This document shows positions 35,013 through 45,000 of a stretch of 64,000 nt of DNA, piece by piece (the stretch's first letter is position 1; each line of letters begins with the position of its first letter). The notes under the pieces were generated by a model, which was not told where the DNA came from, did not search any database, and saw nothing but the letters and a program-made list of their open reading frames with translations. The DNA lies in assembly GCF_025717045.1 (NCBI RefSeq), contig NZ_JAOVZN010000006.1, positions 832,269-896,268 on the forward strand. The letters run 5' to 3'. This stretch comes from Flavobacterium sp. SH_e (lineage in GTDB: Bacteria; Bacteroidota; Bacteroidia; Flavobacteriales; Flavobacteriaceae). A program made the position numbers and the translations under genes.

Positions 35013-35028
35013 TGTTGTGTTTTTGTAG
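35013..35028 (+). promoter_or_regulatory. Candidate operator, distal direct repeat of susC unit 1
   Basis: TGTTGTGTTTTTGTAG, 130 bp before the A of the susC ATG. First copy of a direct repeat whose second copy begins exactly 33 bp later. Matches the repeat pair ahead of the second susC. Confidence 0.65.
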
Positions 35029-35045
35029 TGTGTTAAGTTTTAGTT

Positions 35046-35061
35046 TGAAGTGTTTTTGTAG
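35046..35061 (+). promoter_or_regulatory. Candidate operator, proximal direct repeat of susC unit 1
   Basis: TGAAGTGTTTTTGTAG, 97 bp before the susC ATG. Its 12-base core GTGTTTTTGTAG is identical to the distal copy. Confidence 0.65.
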
Positions 35062-35095
35062 GGAATTTTAATCTCACATTATTAAAATTTAACAT

Positions 35096-35103
35096 TATAA
35101 TTG
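35096..35103 (+). promoter_or_regulatory. Probable -7 box of susC unit 1 (TATAATTG)
   Basis: One mismatch to TAnnTTTG. No TTG at the -33 position, which would fit an activator-dependent promoter. The sequence from here to the start codon is almost the same as at the second susC. Confidence 0.5.
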
Positions 35104-35142
35104 CATTAAATTACTAATTAATTAACCAAAATTTTTAGAAAA

Positions 35143-38100
35143 ATGAAATTGACAAAATTACTTATTTTTTGTGTTTCGTCTTTGCTGTTTTCAGCTGTTG
35201 CATTTGCTCAGGATGTGACAGTAAATGGAACCATAAATGATGAAAGTGGATTACCCGTCCCAGGAGCGACGGTTTTAGTAAAAGGAACGAATAAAGCTAC
35301 TGCATCTGACTTTGATGGGAAATTTCAGATTAGTGCTCCTTCAAATGGGGTCTTAGTTATTAGTTTCGTTGGTTTTAACACACTAAATGAGGCTATTAAT
35401 GGAAGGACAAAGATGAATGTGCTTCTTACTGCAACATCTCAAAACTTGAATGAAGTTGTTGTAGTAGGTTATGGTACTCAGAAAAAAGGTCTCATTACTG
35501 GTGCTTCAACAAATCTTAAAGGAGAAACGATTAAGGAGTTAAATACAGGATCTGCTATGGAGGCACTTCAAGGTATTGCTCCCGGTATTAGTATTACAAG
35601 AACAAATGGTTCGCCTGGGGCTGGTACTAAGGTAACTATTCGTGGATTGGGTACGAATGGTAACTCAAATCCGTTGTACATTGTTGATGGTATTTCTGTT
35701 GGTAATATTGATTATTTGAGCCCTTCAGATATTGAATCTATTGACATATTGAAAGATGCGGCTTCTGCAGCTATTTATGGATCGAGAGCGGCTAATGGAG
35801 TTGTATTGGTTACGACAGTAAAAGGTAAAAAAGGAAGAGCTGCAAGAATTAGTTATGACAGTTATTTTGGTATTCAAAATATCTATAAAAACTTAGATCC
35901 TTTGAATGCGCAAGAGTATATGTACATTATTGATGAGGGAAGAGTAAATGATGGATTGCCTCGTCAAGATTGGCAAAAACTTTTGACTAATAATTCATGG
36001 TTAAACACTCAATTTCCTGGCGCTGGTACTCAATTAGGAAATGAAATTTGGCAGAAATTACAAAATGGATGGACGGGGACAAATTGGATTAATGAAATGA
36101 GTAAAAAAGATGCTCCAATCATGAATCACTCTCTTAACATTACTGGAGGTAGCGAAGATATAACTTACGCTTTTGGAGTTTCTTACTTTGAGCAAGATGG
36201 TATTATTGGTGGAGATTTAGTAGATGCAGGTTTTAAAAGACTTACAGCCAGATTAAATACTCAAATGGTTCTTAAAAAGAACGATAGCCATAGCATCATT
36301 ACTGTCGGAGAAAATGTTACTTACACTAATTCTCAAAATAGAGGAGTTTCTAATGGTAATATTTATGGAAATGATTTGCATAATGCATTAACTGCAAATC
36401 CTTTACAGCCAGCTTATTGGCAGACTTCAATTGACAGAAATATTGATAAATTTGGTTTTACTCCAACTTTAGATGGTATTTCTACAGGACAAACAAATCC
36501 TTTAGCAGTAATGTTTTATAGAAGTAATTATAACTATCCAAAAGATAATAGAATTACAGGAAATGCTTTCTTAGAAATTGAACCAGTTAAAGATTTGAAA
36601 TTTAGAACAGTTTATGGTATTGATTCTTGGTTTGGATATGGTAGATCTATGAACCCAACATATAATTTGGGTGTTCTTTATCAAGATTATATCAATGGTG
36701 CGTCTCAGTATTCTTATATTGGAGCTAATTCAACTTGGACAAATACAGTTTCTTATAAAAAACAATTTGGGAATCATAACATTTCTGCTGTTGCAGGAAC
36801 TGAGTTAATTCAATATTTGGTGAACAACAATGTTAGTGGTTCTAGAAACAACTTAACATTTGGTGAAGATCCACAATATGCTTACTTAAACAACACAGCT
36901 CCAAAAACAATTAATGATATTGGAACTAATGGAATGGACACTTCAGCTGGTGGAGGTGGTATTATGTCTTATTTTGCTAGAGCACAATACGATTATAAAG
37001 AAAAATATCTTCTTTCAGGTACAATACGTGCCGATGGTTCTTCTAACTTCGCTGAAGGAAAAAGATGGGGTTATTTCCCTTCTGTTTCTGCTGGTTGGGT
37101 AGTTACAAAAGAAGATTTTATGGATAGCTCTTCAAAATGGCTCAATTCATTAAAATTGAGAGGAAGCTGGGGGCAAAATGGTAACCAAGATATTCCTAAC
37201 TTTTATTACTCTTCAAATATTGCGTATGTTTTTCCAGGATACTTTTTTGGAGATACAAAACCAGTTTCTGGAACTACAGCTTATCCAGCTAGAGTTACCA
37301 ACCCAGATTTAACTTGGGAAACATCAGAGCAATTAGATTTCGGTCTTGATGCAAGTTTCTTTGATTCAAGATTAAATGTGACTTTAGATTGGTATAATAA
37401 AACCACTAAAGACTGGTTAGTTCTAGCAGCAGGAAGAGGAACAGACGGTGCCGCACCTCCTTATTTTAATGGTGGAGATATCGAAAACAAAGGTTTTGAG
37501 TTTTCTGTAAATTGGAATGATAAAATTGGAGGCTTTAAATATGGAGCTACTGTAAGCGGTGCATTCAATAAAAATAAAGTTACTAGAATTGCAAATGCTG
37601 ACGGAATATTACATGGTCCTTCTAACGTATTGTCTCAAGGAACTGGAGAAATTTCAAGAGGTCAGGTAGGTTTCCCATTAGGTTATTTCTACGGCTTTAA
37701 AACGGCAGGAATTTTACAAAATCAACAAGAAGTTAATGAATATGTTGGTCCAAACGGGCAACCTTATTTTAGCGATCAACGTCCTGGAGATGTTCGTTTT
37801 GTTGACCAAAATAATGACGGTGTTATCGACGAAAGCGATAAAGTTTACTTAGGAAATCCAAATCCAGATTTTGAATTAGGTATTCAGTTAAATTTTGAAT
37901 ACAAAAATGTTTACTTGAACACTACTATGGCTGGTAAATTTGGTATGCAAGTTATGCAGTCATATAGATCTTTTGCAGATAGTCCTGCTCAAAATTATAC
38001 TTCTGATGTTTTTGATCGTTGGCATGGAGAAGGTACATCTACTAAAATGCCTAGATTAAGTGCCACTTCAAACAGAAACAGCAATTACGTATCAGATATT

Positions 38101-38367
38101 TATATGCAAAATGCAGATTATTTGAGAATAAACAACTTAACGTTAGGTTATAATTTCAACGAAATATTTAAAGATTTCAAGTTCATCTCAAATCTTAAAT
38201 TTTATGTTGCAGTAAATAACCTATATACATTTACTAAATATGATGGTATGGATCCAGAAGTTCGTTGGTCAGGAGATAATACAAATGCTCCATGGGCTTC
38301 AGGAATTGATTTAGGTTTGTATCCACAAGCTAGAACGGTGATGTTTGGTTTAAGTGCTGATTTTTAA
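35143..38367 (+). CDS. SusC/RagA-family TonB-linked outer-membrane transporter (PUL unit 1)
   Basis: 1074 residues. Imports oligosaccharides across the outer membrane with energy from TonB-ExbBD. Signal peptide (LLFSAVAFAQDVTVNG), then a carboxypeptidase-like CNA-B domain (about 25-105; GTINDESGLPVPGATVLVKG), a TonB-box region (NEVVVVGYGTQKK), a plug domain (about 115-230; IRGLGTNGNSNPLYIVDGIS; ILKDAASAAIYGSRAANGVV), and a long 22-strand barrel ending in a C-terminal Phe (TVMFGLSADF). First gene of the SusC-SusD-lipoprotein operon. Its first ~110 residues and 5' leader are close to those of the second SusC; the barrels differ, suggesting different or differently sized ligands. Confidence 0.95.
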   Translation: MKLTKLLIFCVSSLLFSAVAFAQDVTVNGTINDESGLPVPGATVLVKGTNKATASDFDGKFQISAPSNGVLVISFVGFNTLNEAINGRTKMNVLLTATSQNLNEVVVVGYGTQKKGLITGASTNLKGETIKELNTGSAMEALQGIAPGISITRTNGSPGAGTKVTIRGLGTNGNSNPLYIVDGISVGNIDYLSPSDIESIDILKDAASAAIYGSRAANGVVLVTTVKGKKGRAARISYDSYFGIQNIYKNLDPLNAQEYMYIIDEGRVNDGLPRQDWQKLLTNNSWLNTQFPGAGTQLGNEIWQKLQNGWTGTNWINEMSKKDAPIMNHSLNITGGSEDITYAFGVSYFEQDGIIGGDLVDAGFKRLTARLNTQMVLKKNDSHSIITVGENVTYTNSQNRGVSNGNIYGNDLHNALTANPLQPAYWQTSIDRNIDKFGFTPTLDGISTGQTNPLAVMFYRSNYNYPKDNRITGNAFLEIEPVKDLKFRTVYGIDSWFGYGRSMNPTYNLGVLYQDYINGASQYSYIGANSTWTNTVSYKKQFGNHNISAVAGTELIQYLVNNNVSGSRNNLTFGEDPQYAYLNNTAPKTINDIGTNGMDTSAGGGGIMSYFARAQYDYKEKYLLSGTIRADGSSNFAEGKRWGYFPSVSAGWVVTKEDFMDSSSKWLNSLKLRGSWGQNGNQDIPNFYYSSNIAYVFPGYFFGDTKPVSGTTAYPARVTNPDLTWETSEQLDFGLDASFFDSRLNVTLDWYNKTTKDWLVLAAGRGTDGAAPPYFNGGDIENKGFEFSVNWNDKIGGFKYGATVSGAFNKNKVTRIANADGILHGPSNVLSQGTGEISRGQVGFPLGYFYGFKTAGILQNQQEVNEYVGPNGQPYFSDQRPGDVRFVDQNNDGVIDESDKVYLGNPNPDFELGIQLNFEYKNVYLNTTMAGKFGMQVMQSYRSFADSPAQNYTSDVFDRWHGEGTSTKMPRLSATSNRNSNYVSDIYMQNADYLRINNLTLGYNFNEIFKDFKFISNLKFYVAVNNLYTFTKYDGMDPEVRWSGDNTNAPWASGIDLGLYPQARTVMFGLSADF

Positions 38368-38383
38368 TATAAATACAATTACA

Positions 38384-40090
38384 ATGAAAAAAATAAAATA
38401 TTTAGTAGCGATTTCGGCTGTATTTATTGTAGCGAGCTGTGATGATTATCTTGATACTGATAATTTGACAGAGAAGAGTTTAGAGAATTTTTACAAGACA
38501 CCTCAAGATATTGAAGAAGCAACTGCTGGAGTTTACAATGCTATTTATACAAATAATGTGCATAGTGAGGAACAGATTGCAGCCAATCTTATGGATAATA
38601 TGATGTTAGGAGGAGGAGGTCCTGATGATAAAACAGCTAAATGGGTTGATAATTTTGAAGATCCTGTAGATGATACCTATTTAGATATGTGGGTTCAATC
38701 TTATAGAGGTATTGCGAGAACAAATGCAATTATAGAGAAAACGCCTCTTGCAGATTTTAGCACTTATTTTAATACTCCTGCTGAAGCTGATCAATTTAAG
38801 CAACAAGCAATTGGAGAGGCTTATTTTATGAGAGCATTTTTCTACTTCAGATTAGCTAAGTTTTTTGGAGGAGTTCCATTAATCATAACTATTGATGGGA
38901 AAAAAGATGGCCCAAGAAATACTTACACTGAAACATTTGCACAGATTGCTTCAGATTTAAAAAAGGCGATCGAGACAATGCCAGCAACTCCTTTTACAAG
39001 TATTCCAACATCTAGATACGGTCATGCTAATAAATGGGTAGCAGAAGCTTATTTAGGACGTGTATTTTTGTTTTACACAGGTTATATGACAAATATGGAA
39101 AAACAAGCTACTGAGGAATTGCCTTTGGCAGAAGGAGGGTCTTTGAATGCAACACAAGTAGCAAGTTATTTAACTGACTGTATGACTAATAGTGGTCATG
39201 CTCTTGTACCTGATTTTAGAAACCTTTGGCCTTACTCTTATGTTAATAAAGCTTCTGGAAATAATGTTTTACCATGGGCTGCAACTGAAGGTTTATCATG
39301 GGTTGGACAAGATGGTATTAACCCAACATTTGGAACTGGAAATTTCGAGACAATGTTCGTTCAAAGATTCTCTTTTGGAGATTGGTCTTGGACAAATGGT
39401 AATATTTATACTAATAGATTATGTCTGTTCTCTGCATTACGTGGTAATTCATTAGTGCCATTTGGAGAAGGATGGGGCTGGTGTACAGTAAATCCAAGTT
39501 TATACAGTAATTGGGAAGAACGTGACCCAAGAAAAAGAGGTTCTATACTTGAAGTAGGTAAAGCAGATCAAGGAACAGCTGGTTACGCCCAAGATAAAGG
39601 AGATCATGAGACAGGATATTTCAATAAAAAATATATTTCTCTACAATACCCTAATGCAGGTGGAACTACTGTCGGAATGTTTGTTCAATTGTACAACTGG
39701 TCTAATACTGATATGCAATTAATGCATGCGCAAGATTTTATCTTTATGCGTTACGCAGATGTATTATTGATGCATTCTGAGATTACTAAAACAGCAGCAG
39801 GATTAAATGCAGTTAGAGCAAGAGCAAAACTGGACCCAGTTGGATATTCACTTGAAAACATTAAAGCAGAGCGTTTGCATGAATTTGCTTTCGAAGGATT
39901 GCACTGGTTTGATTTAATTCGTTGGGGAGACGTTGATAATGCATACAATAGTACGATTCCAGTTAGAAATTCAGGTACTGCAGCAAATTACAGCGTAAAA
40001 TATAGACCAGAGACTAAAGGTTTGGTTTCTATGCCTGAAACAGAACTTAGACTATCAAATGGAGTTTATACACAAAATCCAGGGTGGTAA
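38384..40090 (+). CDS. SusD/RagB-family nutrient-binding lipoprotein (PUL unit 1)
   Basis: 568 residues from the ATG at 38384 (MKKIKYLVAISAVFIVASCD); a longer frame start within the susC end is unlikely because it lacks a signal peptide at its N-terminus. Lipobox with C19. SusD-like N-terminal region (LTEKSLENFYKTPQDIEEAT; GEAYFMRAFFYFRLAKFFGG) and C-terminal SusD/RagB region (FIFMRYADVLLMHSEITKTA; ERLHEFAFEGLHWFDLIRWG). Forms the lid on the SusC barrel and binds the glycan at the surface. 16 bp after susC. Confidence 0.95.
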   Translation: MKKIKYLVAISAVFIVASCDDYLDTDNLTEKSLENFYKTPQDIEEATAGVYNAIYTNNVHSEEQIAANLMDNMMLGGGGPDDKTAKWVDNFEDPVDDTYLDMWVQSYRGIARTNAIIEKTPLADFSTYFNTPAEADQFKQQAIGEAYFMRAFFYFRLAKFFGGVPLIITIDGKKDGPRNTYTETFAQIASDLKKAIETMPATPFTSIPTSRYGHANKWVAEAYLGRVFLFYTGYMTNMEKQATEELPLAEGGSLNATQVASYLTDCMTNSGHALVPDFRNLWPYSYVNKASGNNVLPWAATEGLSWVGQDGINPTFGTGNFETMFVQRFSFGDWSWTNGNIYTNRLCLFSALRGNSLVPFGEGWGWCTVNPSLYSNWEERDPRKRGSILEVGKADQGTAGYAQDKGDHETGYFNKKYISLQYPNAGGTTVGMFVQLYNWSNTDMQLMHAQDFIFMRYADVLLMHSEITKTAAGLNAVRARAKLDPVGYSLENIKAERLHEFAFEGLHWFDLIRWGDVDNAYNSTIPVRNSGTAANYSVKYRPETKGLVSMPETELRLSNGVYTQNPGW

Positions 40091-40117
40091 AATTTAACAA
40101 TATTAATATAGATAAAT

Positions 40118-40909
40118 ATGAAAATCAATAAAATATTATATCTTCTTTTGGCTCTTTTTACGTTGACTTTTTCAGCATGTGACCCAATAGTAGATGAACA
40201 GCATTTAACGAATTCTACTGACGTTGCTGGAGTTGAATTAGTAGCTACTCAAAGTACGCCAGGTGGAAATAAGATCACTCTTAATATGACAACTCCAGGC
40301 GTGACTGGATATTGGGATTATGGTTTAGATAAAGCGCTAACAAATGAAGTAACGTTTGTTTATCCTATTCCAGGGAAAGCGACATTTACTTTTGTCGGAA
40401 CTCTAGGTGCTGAATTTTTTACTAAGACGATTGATGTTCAAATTGATCAGTTAGATACTCCTTTAGAGCAAGACTGGTATGATTTAGTTGGAACTAATAC
40501 GGCAGCTGGTAAAACGTGGGTTTTTGATGGTACGCAAGGTTCTGGAAGATTCTGGTGGTTTATGTCTCCAAATGGAAGTGCTGAAAGTGCTATGACAGCT
40601 TGGTGGAATGCTGGAGATTGTTGTGCTCCAAGTGATGCACTTGGAAAAATGCATTTTGATCTAGATGGAGCAGCAAATTACAACCATTATGAAACAGCAA
40701 GTGCTACACCGACAAAAGGAAGCTTTAAACTGGATATCAAAAATAAACAGTTGACTATCATAAATTCAAAAATGTTAGGTTCAGCTGCAGGAAATGCTGA
40801 TGGTGTTTATACTATCGTAAGTCTTGAAGAAGACAAAATGATTCTTTATTTAAGTAATAGTGAAACATATGGAACAGGTTGGACATTTGTTTTCAAACCT
40901 GAAGAATAA
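40118..40909 (+). CDS. PUL surface lipoprotein, probable glycan-binding protein (unit 1)
   Basis: 263 residues. Lipobox with C21 (FTLTFSACDPIVD). Residues about 35-118 look like a PKD/Ig-like sandwich (KITLNMTTPGVTGYWDYGLD, KATFTFVGTLGAEFFTKTID). The C-terminal ~140 residues are rich in aromatic residues (TWVFDGTQGSGRFWWFMSPN; MTAWWNAGDCCAPSDALGKM; TYGTGWTFVFKPEE) and may form a carbohydrate-binding beta-sandwich. It is third in the operon, where surface glycan-binding proteins (SusE-like position) are usual. No catalytic motif. I do not recognise the C-terminal family. Confidence 0.8.
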   Translation: MKINKILYLLLALFTLTFSACDPIVDEQHLTNSTDVAGVELVATQSTPGGNKITLNMTTPGVTGYWDYGLDKALTNEVTFVYPIPGKATFTFVGTLGAEFFTKTIDVQIDQLDTPLEQDWYDLVGTNTAAGKTWVFDGTQGSGRFWWFMSPNGSAESAMTAWWNAGDCCAPSDALGKMHFDLDGAANYNHYETASATPTKGSFKLDIKNKQLTIINSKMLGSAAGNADGVYTIVSLEEDKMILYLSNSETYGTGWTFVFKPEE

Positions 40910-41050
40910 TATTTCATGTTAGTTATTTTCGAAAAAGGAAGATTAAAAAATTCCTTTTTCGAATTTTCAAACATTATATAGTTCATTAATGAATGAATTG
41001 TATAGAAGATTTAAACTATGGTTAGTTTAAGTTAAGTTTATTGCCTGGGT

Positions 41051-41078
41051 AGCCCGTAATTTCGATTACGGGCTATTT
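41051..41078 (+). terminator. Terminator of PUL unit 1
   Basis: AGCCCGTAAT, loop TTCG, ATTACGGGCT, then a run of eight T's. A stable UUCG tetraloop hairpin, about 140 bp after the lipoprotein stop. Confidence 0.85.
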
Positions 41079-41942
41079 TTTTTGCTTAAATAGTGACTTT
41101 TCTCGGTATTAGACTGTTTTCATGCGCAAATGATATTTTAACTCTTTGGGTTTCTTTTAATCAAATAAGATTTAATTGTGGTAATTGATGTATTTCAAGG
41201 CTTGTATGAGTCTTTAAATCAATTATTAAAGGCGCTATGATATTAACATTGACCAAGTTTATTTATTGCTTTAAGGCTTTATAAAAGCTAAATTCTAGCC
41301 TATATTTCAAGAAAAAGCTATTTTGTTTTTTTTTATCGAAGTATTAGAAAGAGCTTACTCTTATAATAAATTAGATTAAATGACTATCCTTATTTTTTGC
41401 GACCTCTAGCAAGCAGATCAGCTCTAAGATTTATTATTTGATAGCTCATCTATTTAATCAGTGCAATAAAAAAATAACTGCATGATAATGATTAATTAAA
41501 CTTCTTTTTAGACATAAAAAAATCATTTTTAAACTCCTTGCCAATTTTTAGGCATTTTTTGCGCAAAATTCAGCTTTTTCTCTGTTTTTATCAATTCAAT
41601 CTCTTTGATTTTTTTGTTTTTTATAGGTTAAAACTTACACAATCCTAAAATGTAAGTTTTTATTTATATAAAAAAATTATTGATAATGTAAAAAAAGTAA
41701 CGGAAAAATATCATATTCTTTATTTTTCTATTCTTACAAATCTTTAGAGTCTCTTTGTTGTAATTGTTTAAAAAATAAGTATTTATGAGCATTTTTAGTT
41801 ACTACCACGTTGTAGTTTGAAAATTATTTAACAAGACAGACTCTGTTTTATTTAATGTAGTGTTTATTTTTAAAATTAACTTTTCTTTAGTACTACTATT
41901 TGTTTTTTTATTTATTTAAAAATCAATTATTTATGTAAAATT

Positions 41943-41958
41943 TGATGTGTTTTTATAA
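41943..41958 (+). promoter_or_regulatory. Candidate operator, distal direct repeat of susC unit 2
   Basis: TGATGTGTTTTTATAA, 130 bp before the second susC ATG, the same position as the distal repeat of unit 1. Confidence 0.65.
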
Positions 41959-41975
41959 TATTAAAAATTTTAATT

Positions 41976-41991
41976 TGATGTGTTTTTGTAA
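41976..41991 (+). promoter_or_regulatory. Candidate operator, proximal direct repeat of susC unit 2
   Basis: TGATGTGTTTTTGTAA, 97 bp before the second susC ATG and 33 bp after the distal copy, the same geometry as in unit 1. Confidence 0.65.
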
Positions 41992-42025
41992 TGATTTATA
42001 ACTACCAAAAATGAAAATTTAGTTT

Positions 42026-42033
42026 TAGTATTG
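42026..42033 (+). promoter_or_regulatory. Probable -7 box of susC unit 2 (TAGTATTG)
   Basis: One mismatch to TAnnTTTG, at the same position relative to the ATG as TATAATTG in unit 1. From 42031 to the start codon the leader is identical to that of unit 1 except for one base. Confidence 0.5.
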
Positions 42034-42072
42034 CATCAAATTACTAATTAATTAACCAAAATTTTTAGAAAA

Positions 42073-45000
42073 ATGAAATTAACAAAATTACTTGTTTTTT
42101 GTATTTCATCTCTGTTATTCTCGGTTATAGCTGTGGCTCAGGATGTCACAGTAAATGGAATAATAAATGATGAAAGTGGAATGCCTGTTCCAGGCGCAAC
42201 TGTTTTATTAAAAGGTACTACGAAATCGACAGCGTCAGACTTTGACGGGAAATTTCAAATACAAGTGCCATCAAATGGAACTTTAACAGTTACATTCATT
42301 GGTTATACTACAGTAACTGAAGCTGTAAATGGCAGAACAAAAATCTCAATTCAATTAAAACCAGAATCACAATCTTTAAATGAGGTTGTAGTTGTTGGAT
42401 ACGGTACTCAAAAGAAATCTGTTGTAACTGGAGCAATTTCTAGTGTAAAAGCATCAGATTTAGAAGATCTACCAATAACAAGAGTAGAACAATCTCTTCA
42501 AGGTAGAGTTTCTGGGGTTACTATCGCAGCAAATGCAGGACAACCTGGATCTTCTTCTACAATACGAGTAAGGGGTATTACTTCTTTTGGTAACAATGAG
42601 CCTTTATGGGTTGTTGACGGTGTAATTGTTGACTCAGGAGGAATTGGTTATTTGAATCAGTCAGATATTGCTTCTATGGAGGTTTTAAAAGATGCAGCGT
42701 CTCAAGCGATCTATGGTGCTAGAGCAGCAGCTGGGGTTATCCTTATCACAACTAAAAAAGGTAAATCTGGAAAAATGAGTGTAAACTATAATGGGTACAC
42801 TGGATTTTCTGCAGCAGCAAGAAAACTTGATTTGTTAAATGCTACTGAGTACGCAACTATAATGAATGAAAGATATGCAAATGGTTATACAGATACTACT
42901 AAACCTTACGATCTTCCATACAAAAATGTTTCTTCTTATGGAGCGGGAACAGATTGGCAAAAAGAGATTTTTAACAATAATGCCCAAAGAACAGGTCATG
43001 AGTTAAGTTTATCTGGAGGGAATGATGTTTCTACGTTCTATGTTTCTTTTGGTTTATTGGATCAAGAAGGTATTGTAGCTACTCCAATTTCTAACTACAA
43101 TAGAAAAAACATCCGTTTAAACTCAACACACAAAATTGTAAAAGGTTTAACTTTTGGACAGACTTTAGGATATTCTCACGAGAAAAATGTTGGAATCGGA
43201 AATACCAACAACGAATATGGTGGGCCTTTAAGCTCAGCAATCAATTTAGATCCAATTACACCGGCTATTGTTACTGATCCAGCTGTTGCAAATCAATCGC
43301 CATATACTCTGGATTATGTTTTAAGAGATCCAAATGGAAATCCTTATGGAATTTCTCAAAAGGTAGTTCAGGAAATGAGTAACCCTTTAGCATACATTCA
43401 AACTAGATTAGGTAATTATGGTTGGTCAGATAATTTTGTAGGTAATGCTTACTTAGAAATAGAAGCAATTAAAGGTTTAAAATTTAGAACTACATTAGGG
43501 GGTAAATTGTCATATTGGGGCTCAGAAAGTTTTACTCCACAATATTATTTTAACTCTTCTACTATTAATGCAAAAAATAATTTGAGTAGAAATAATAATA
43601 AAGGTTTTGGATGGAACATTGAAAATACGGTTTCATATGCAAAGCAAATTGCCGATCATAACTTTTCAGTTTTAGTAGGACAAGGAGCTTATGTAGATAA
43701 TATCACATCTGGATCTACAGTAACTTATTTTAATATTCCGTACACTAATTTTGATGATGCAACTTTCCCGAACGATCATCCACAGGACGATATTACTGCT
43801 TCAGCTTACAATGGTTATGAGCATAAAGTAACTTCATTATTTGCAAGAGCGAATTATGATTACAAAGAGAAATATTTATTTACAGGTATTGTACGTCGTG
43901 ATGGTTCTTCTCGTTTTGGTCAAAATTACAAATATGGAACTTTCCCTTCATTCTCATTAGGATGGGTACCAACTAAAGAAAACTTCTGGCCAGAAAATAA
44001 GGTAGTAACGCAATTAAAGTTTAGAGGTGGATATGGAATTACAGGTAGTGATGCTATTGGAGATTTCAAATACTTAGCAACTATTGGTTCAGGAAGAAAT
44101 TATACTATTGGCAATCAAGGTTCAGTAGTTGTTGGTAATAGTCCAAATGCACCTGCGAATCCAGATTTGAAATGGGAAGAAACTAGCCAAGCAAACGTTG
44201 CTTTTGATATTACTTTCTTCAATGACTTATCATTAACGACAGATTTTTATATTAAAAAATCTACAGGTATTTTACAGGATATTGACTTGCCTGGTCACGT
44301 TGGTAGTACTGGTAGACCTTCTGCAAACATTGCTGATATGCAAAACAAAGGGGTTGATCTAGAACTTTCTTACCGTAAAAAAATTGGTAAAGTTGGTCTA
44401 AGCTTAAGCGGAAATATTTCTTATCTAGAAAATGAAGTAACTAATTTAGGAAAAGATATCCAGTTCATTTCTGGAGATGCTTCTTTCCAAAATATGGGCG
44501 CAGTAACAAGAACTCAAGTAGGACAATCTTACAACTCTTTTTATGGATATAAAACACAAGGAATTTTTCAAAATCAAGCAGAAATTAATGCTTACACAAA
44601 TGCTTCAGGCGGTTTAATCCAACCAGGAGCAAGACCTGGAGATTTCAGATGGCAAGATCTTAATGGAGATGGAAAAATTTCAGATGATGATAAAACTTTC
44701 ATCGGAAGCCCACTTCCAAAATACACATACGGTTTCACAGTTAATTTAGATTATAAAAACTTTGATTTGTTAATCTTTACTCAAGGAGCAATTGGAAACA
44801 AAATTTTCCAAGGATTACGTCGTCTAGATATTACAGATGCTAACTACCAAACTTCTGCTTTAGGTCGTTGGACAGGTGAAGGATCAACTAATTCATACCC
44901 AATTTTATCAACTGTTGATGACAATAAAAACTTCTCAAACCCATCAGATTTCTATTTAGAAGATGGTGATTACTGGAGAATCAAAACAATTCAAATTGGT

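Larger units (their letters stand above)
34799..35142. promoter_or_regulatory. Divergent regulatory region between the regulator and susC unit 1
   Basis: 344 bp, very A/T rich, no gene. Left part is the promoter region of the regulator (minus strand, no exact -7 box seen). Right part (from 35013) holds the direct repeat pair, a near-consensus -7 box and the leader of susC, each listed separately. Confidence 0.75.
40910..42072. other. 1.16-kb gene-free region between the two Sus operons
   Basis: No credible coding frame. It holds the terminator of unit 1 (41051-41074 plus T-run), an AAGTTTAAGTT-like element just before it (41022-41040), about 850 bp of A/T-rich sequence in which I see nothing, and the regulatory repeats, -7 box and leader of the second susC from 41943. 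The length is unusual for this window and could hide a small RNA; no specific candidate can be supported. Confidence 0.6.

Noticed and set aside
40910..42072. Small protein gene in the long gap between the Sus units
   Set aside because: Only short, A/T-driven frames with no promoter or conserved composition were visible.
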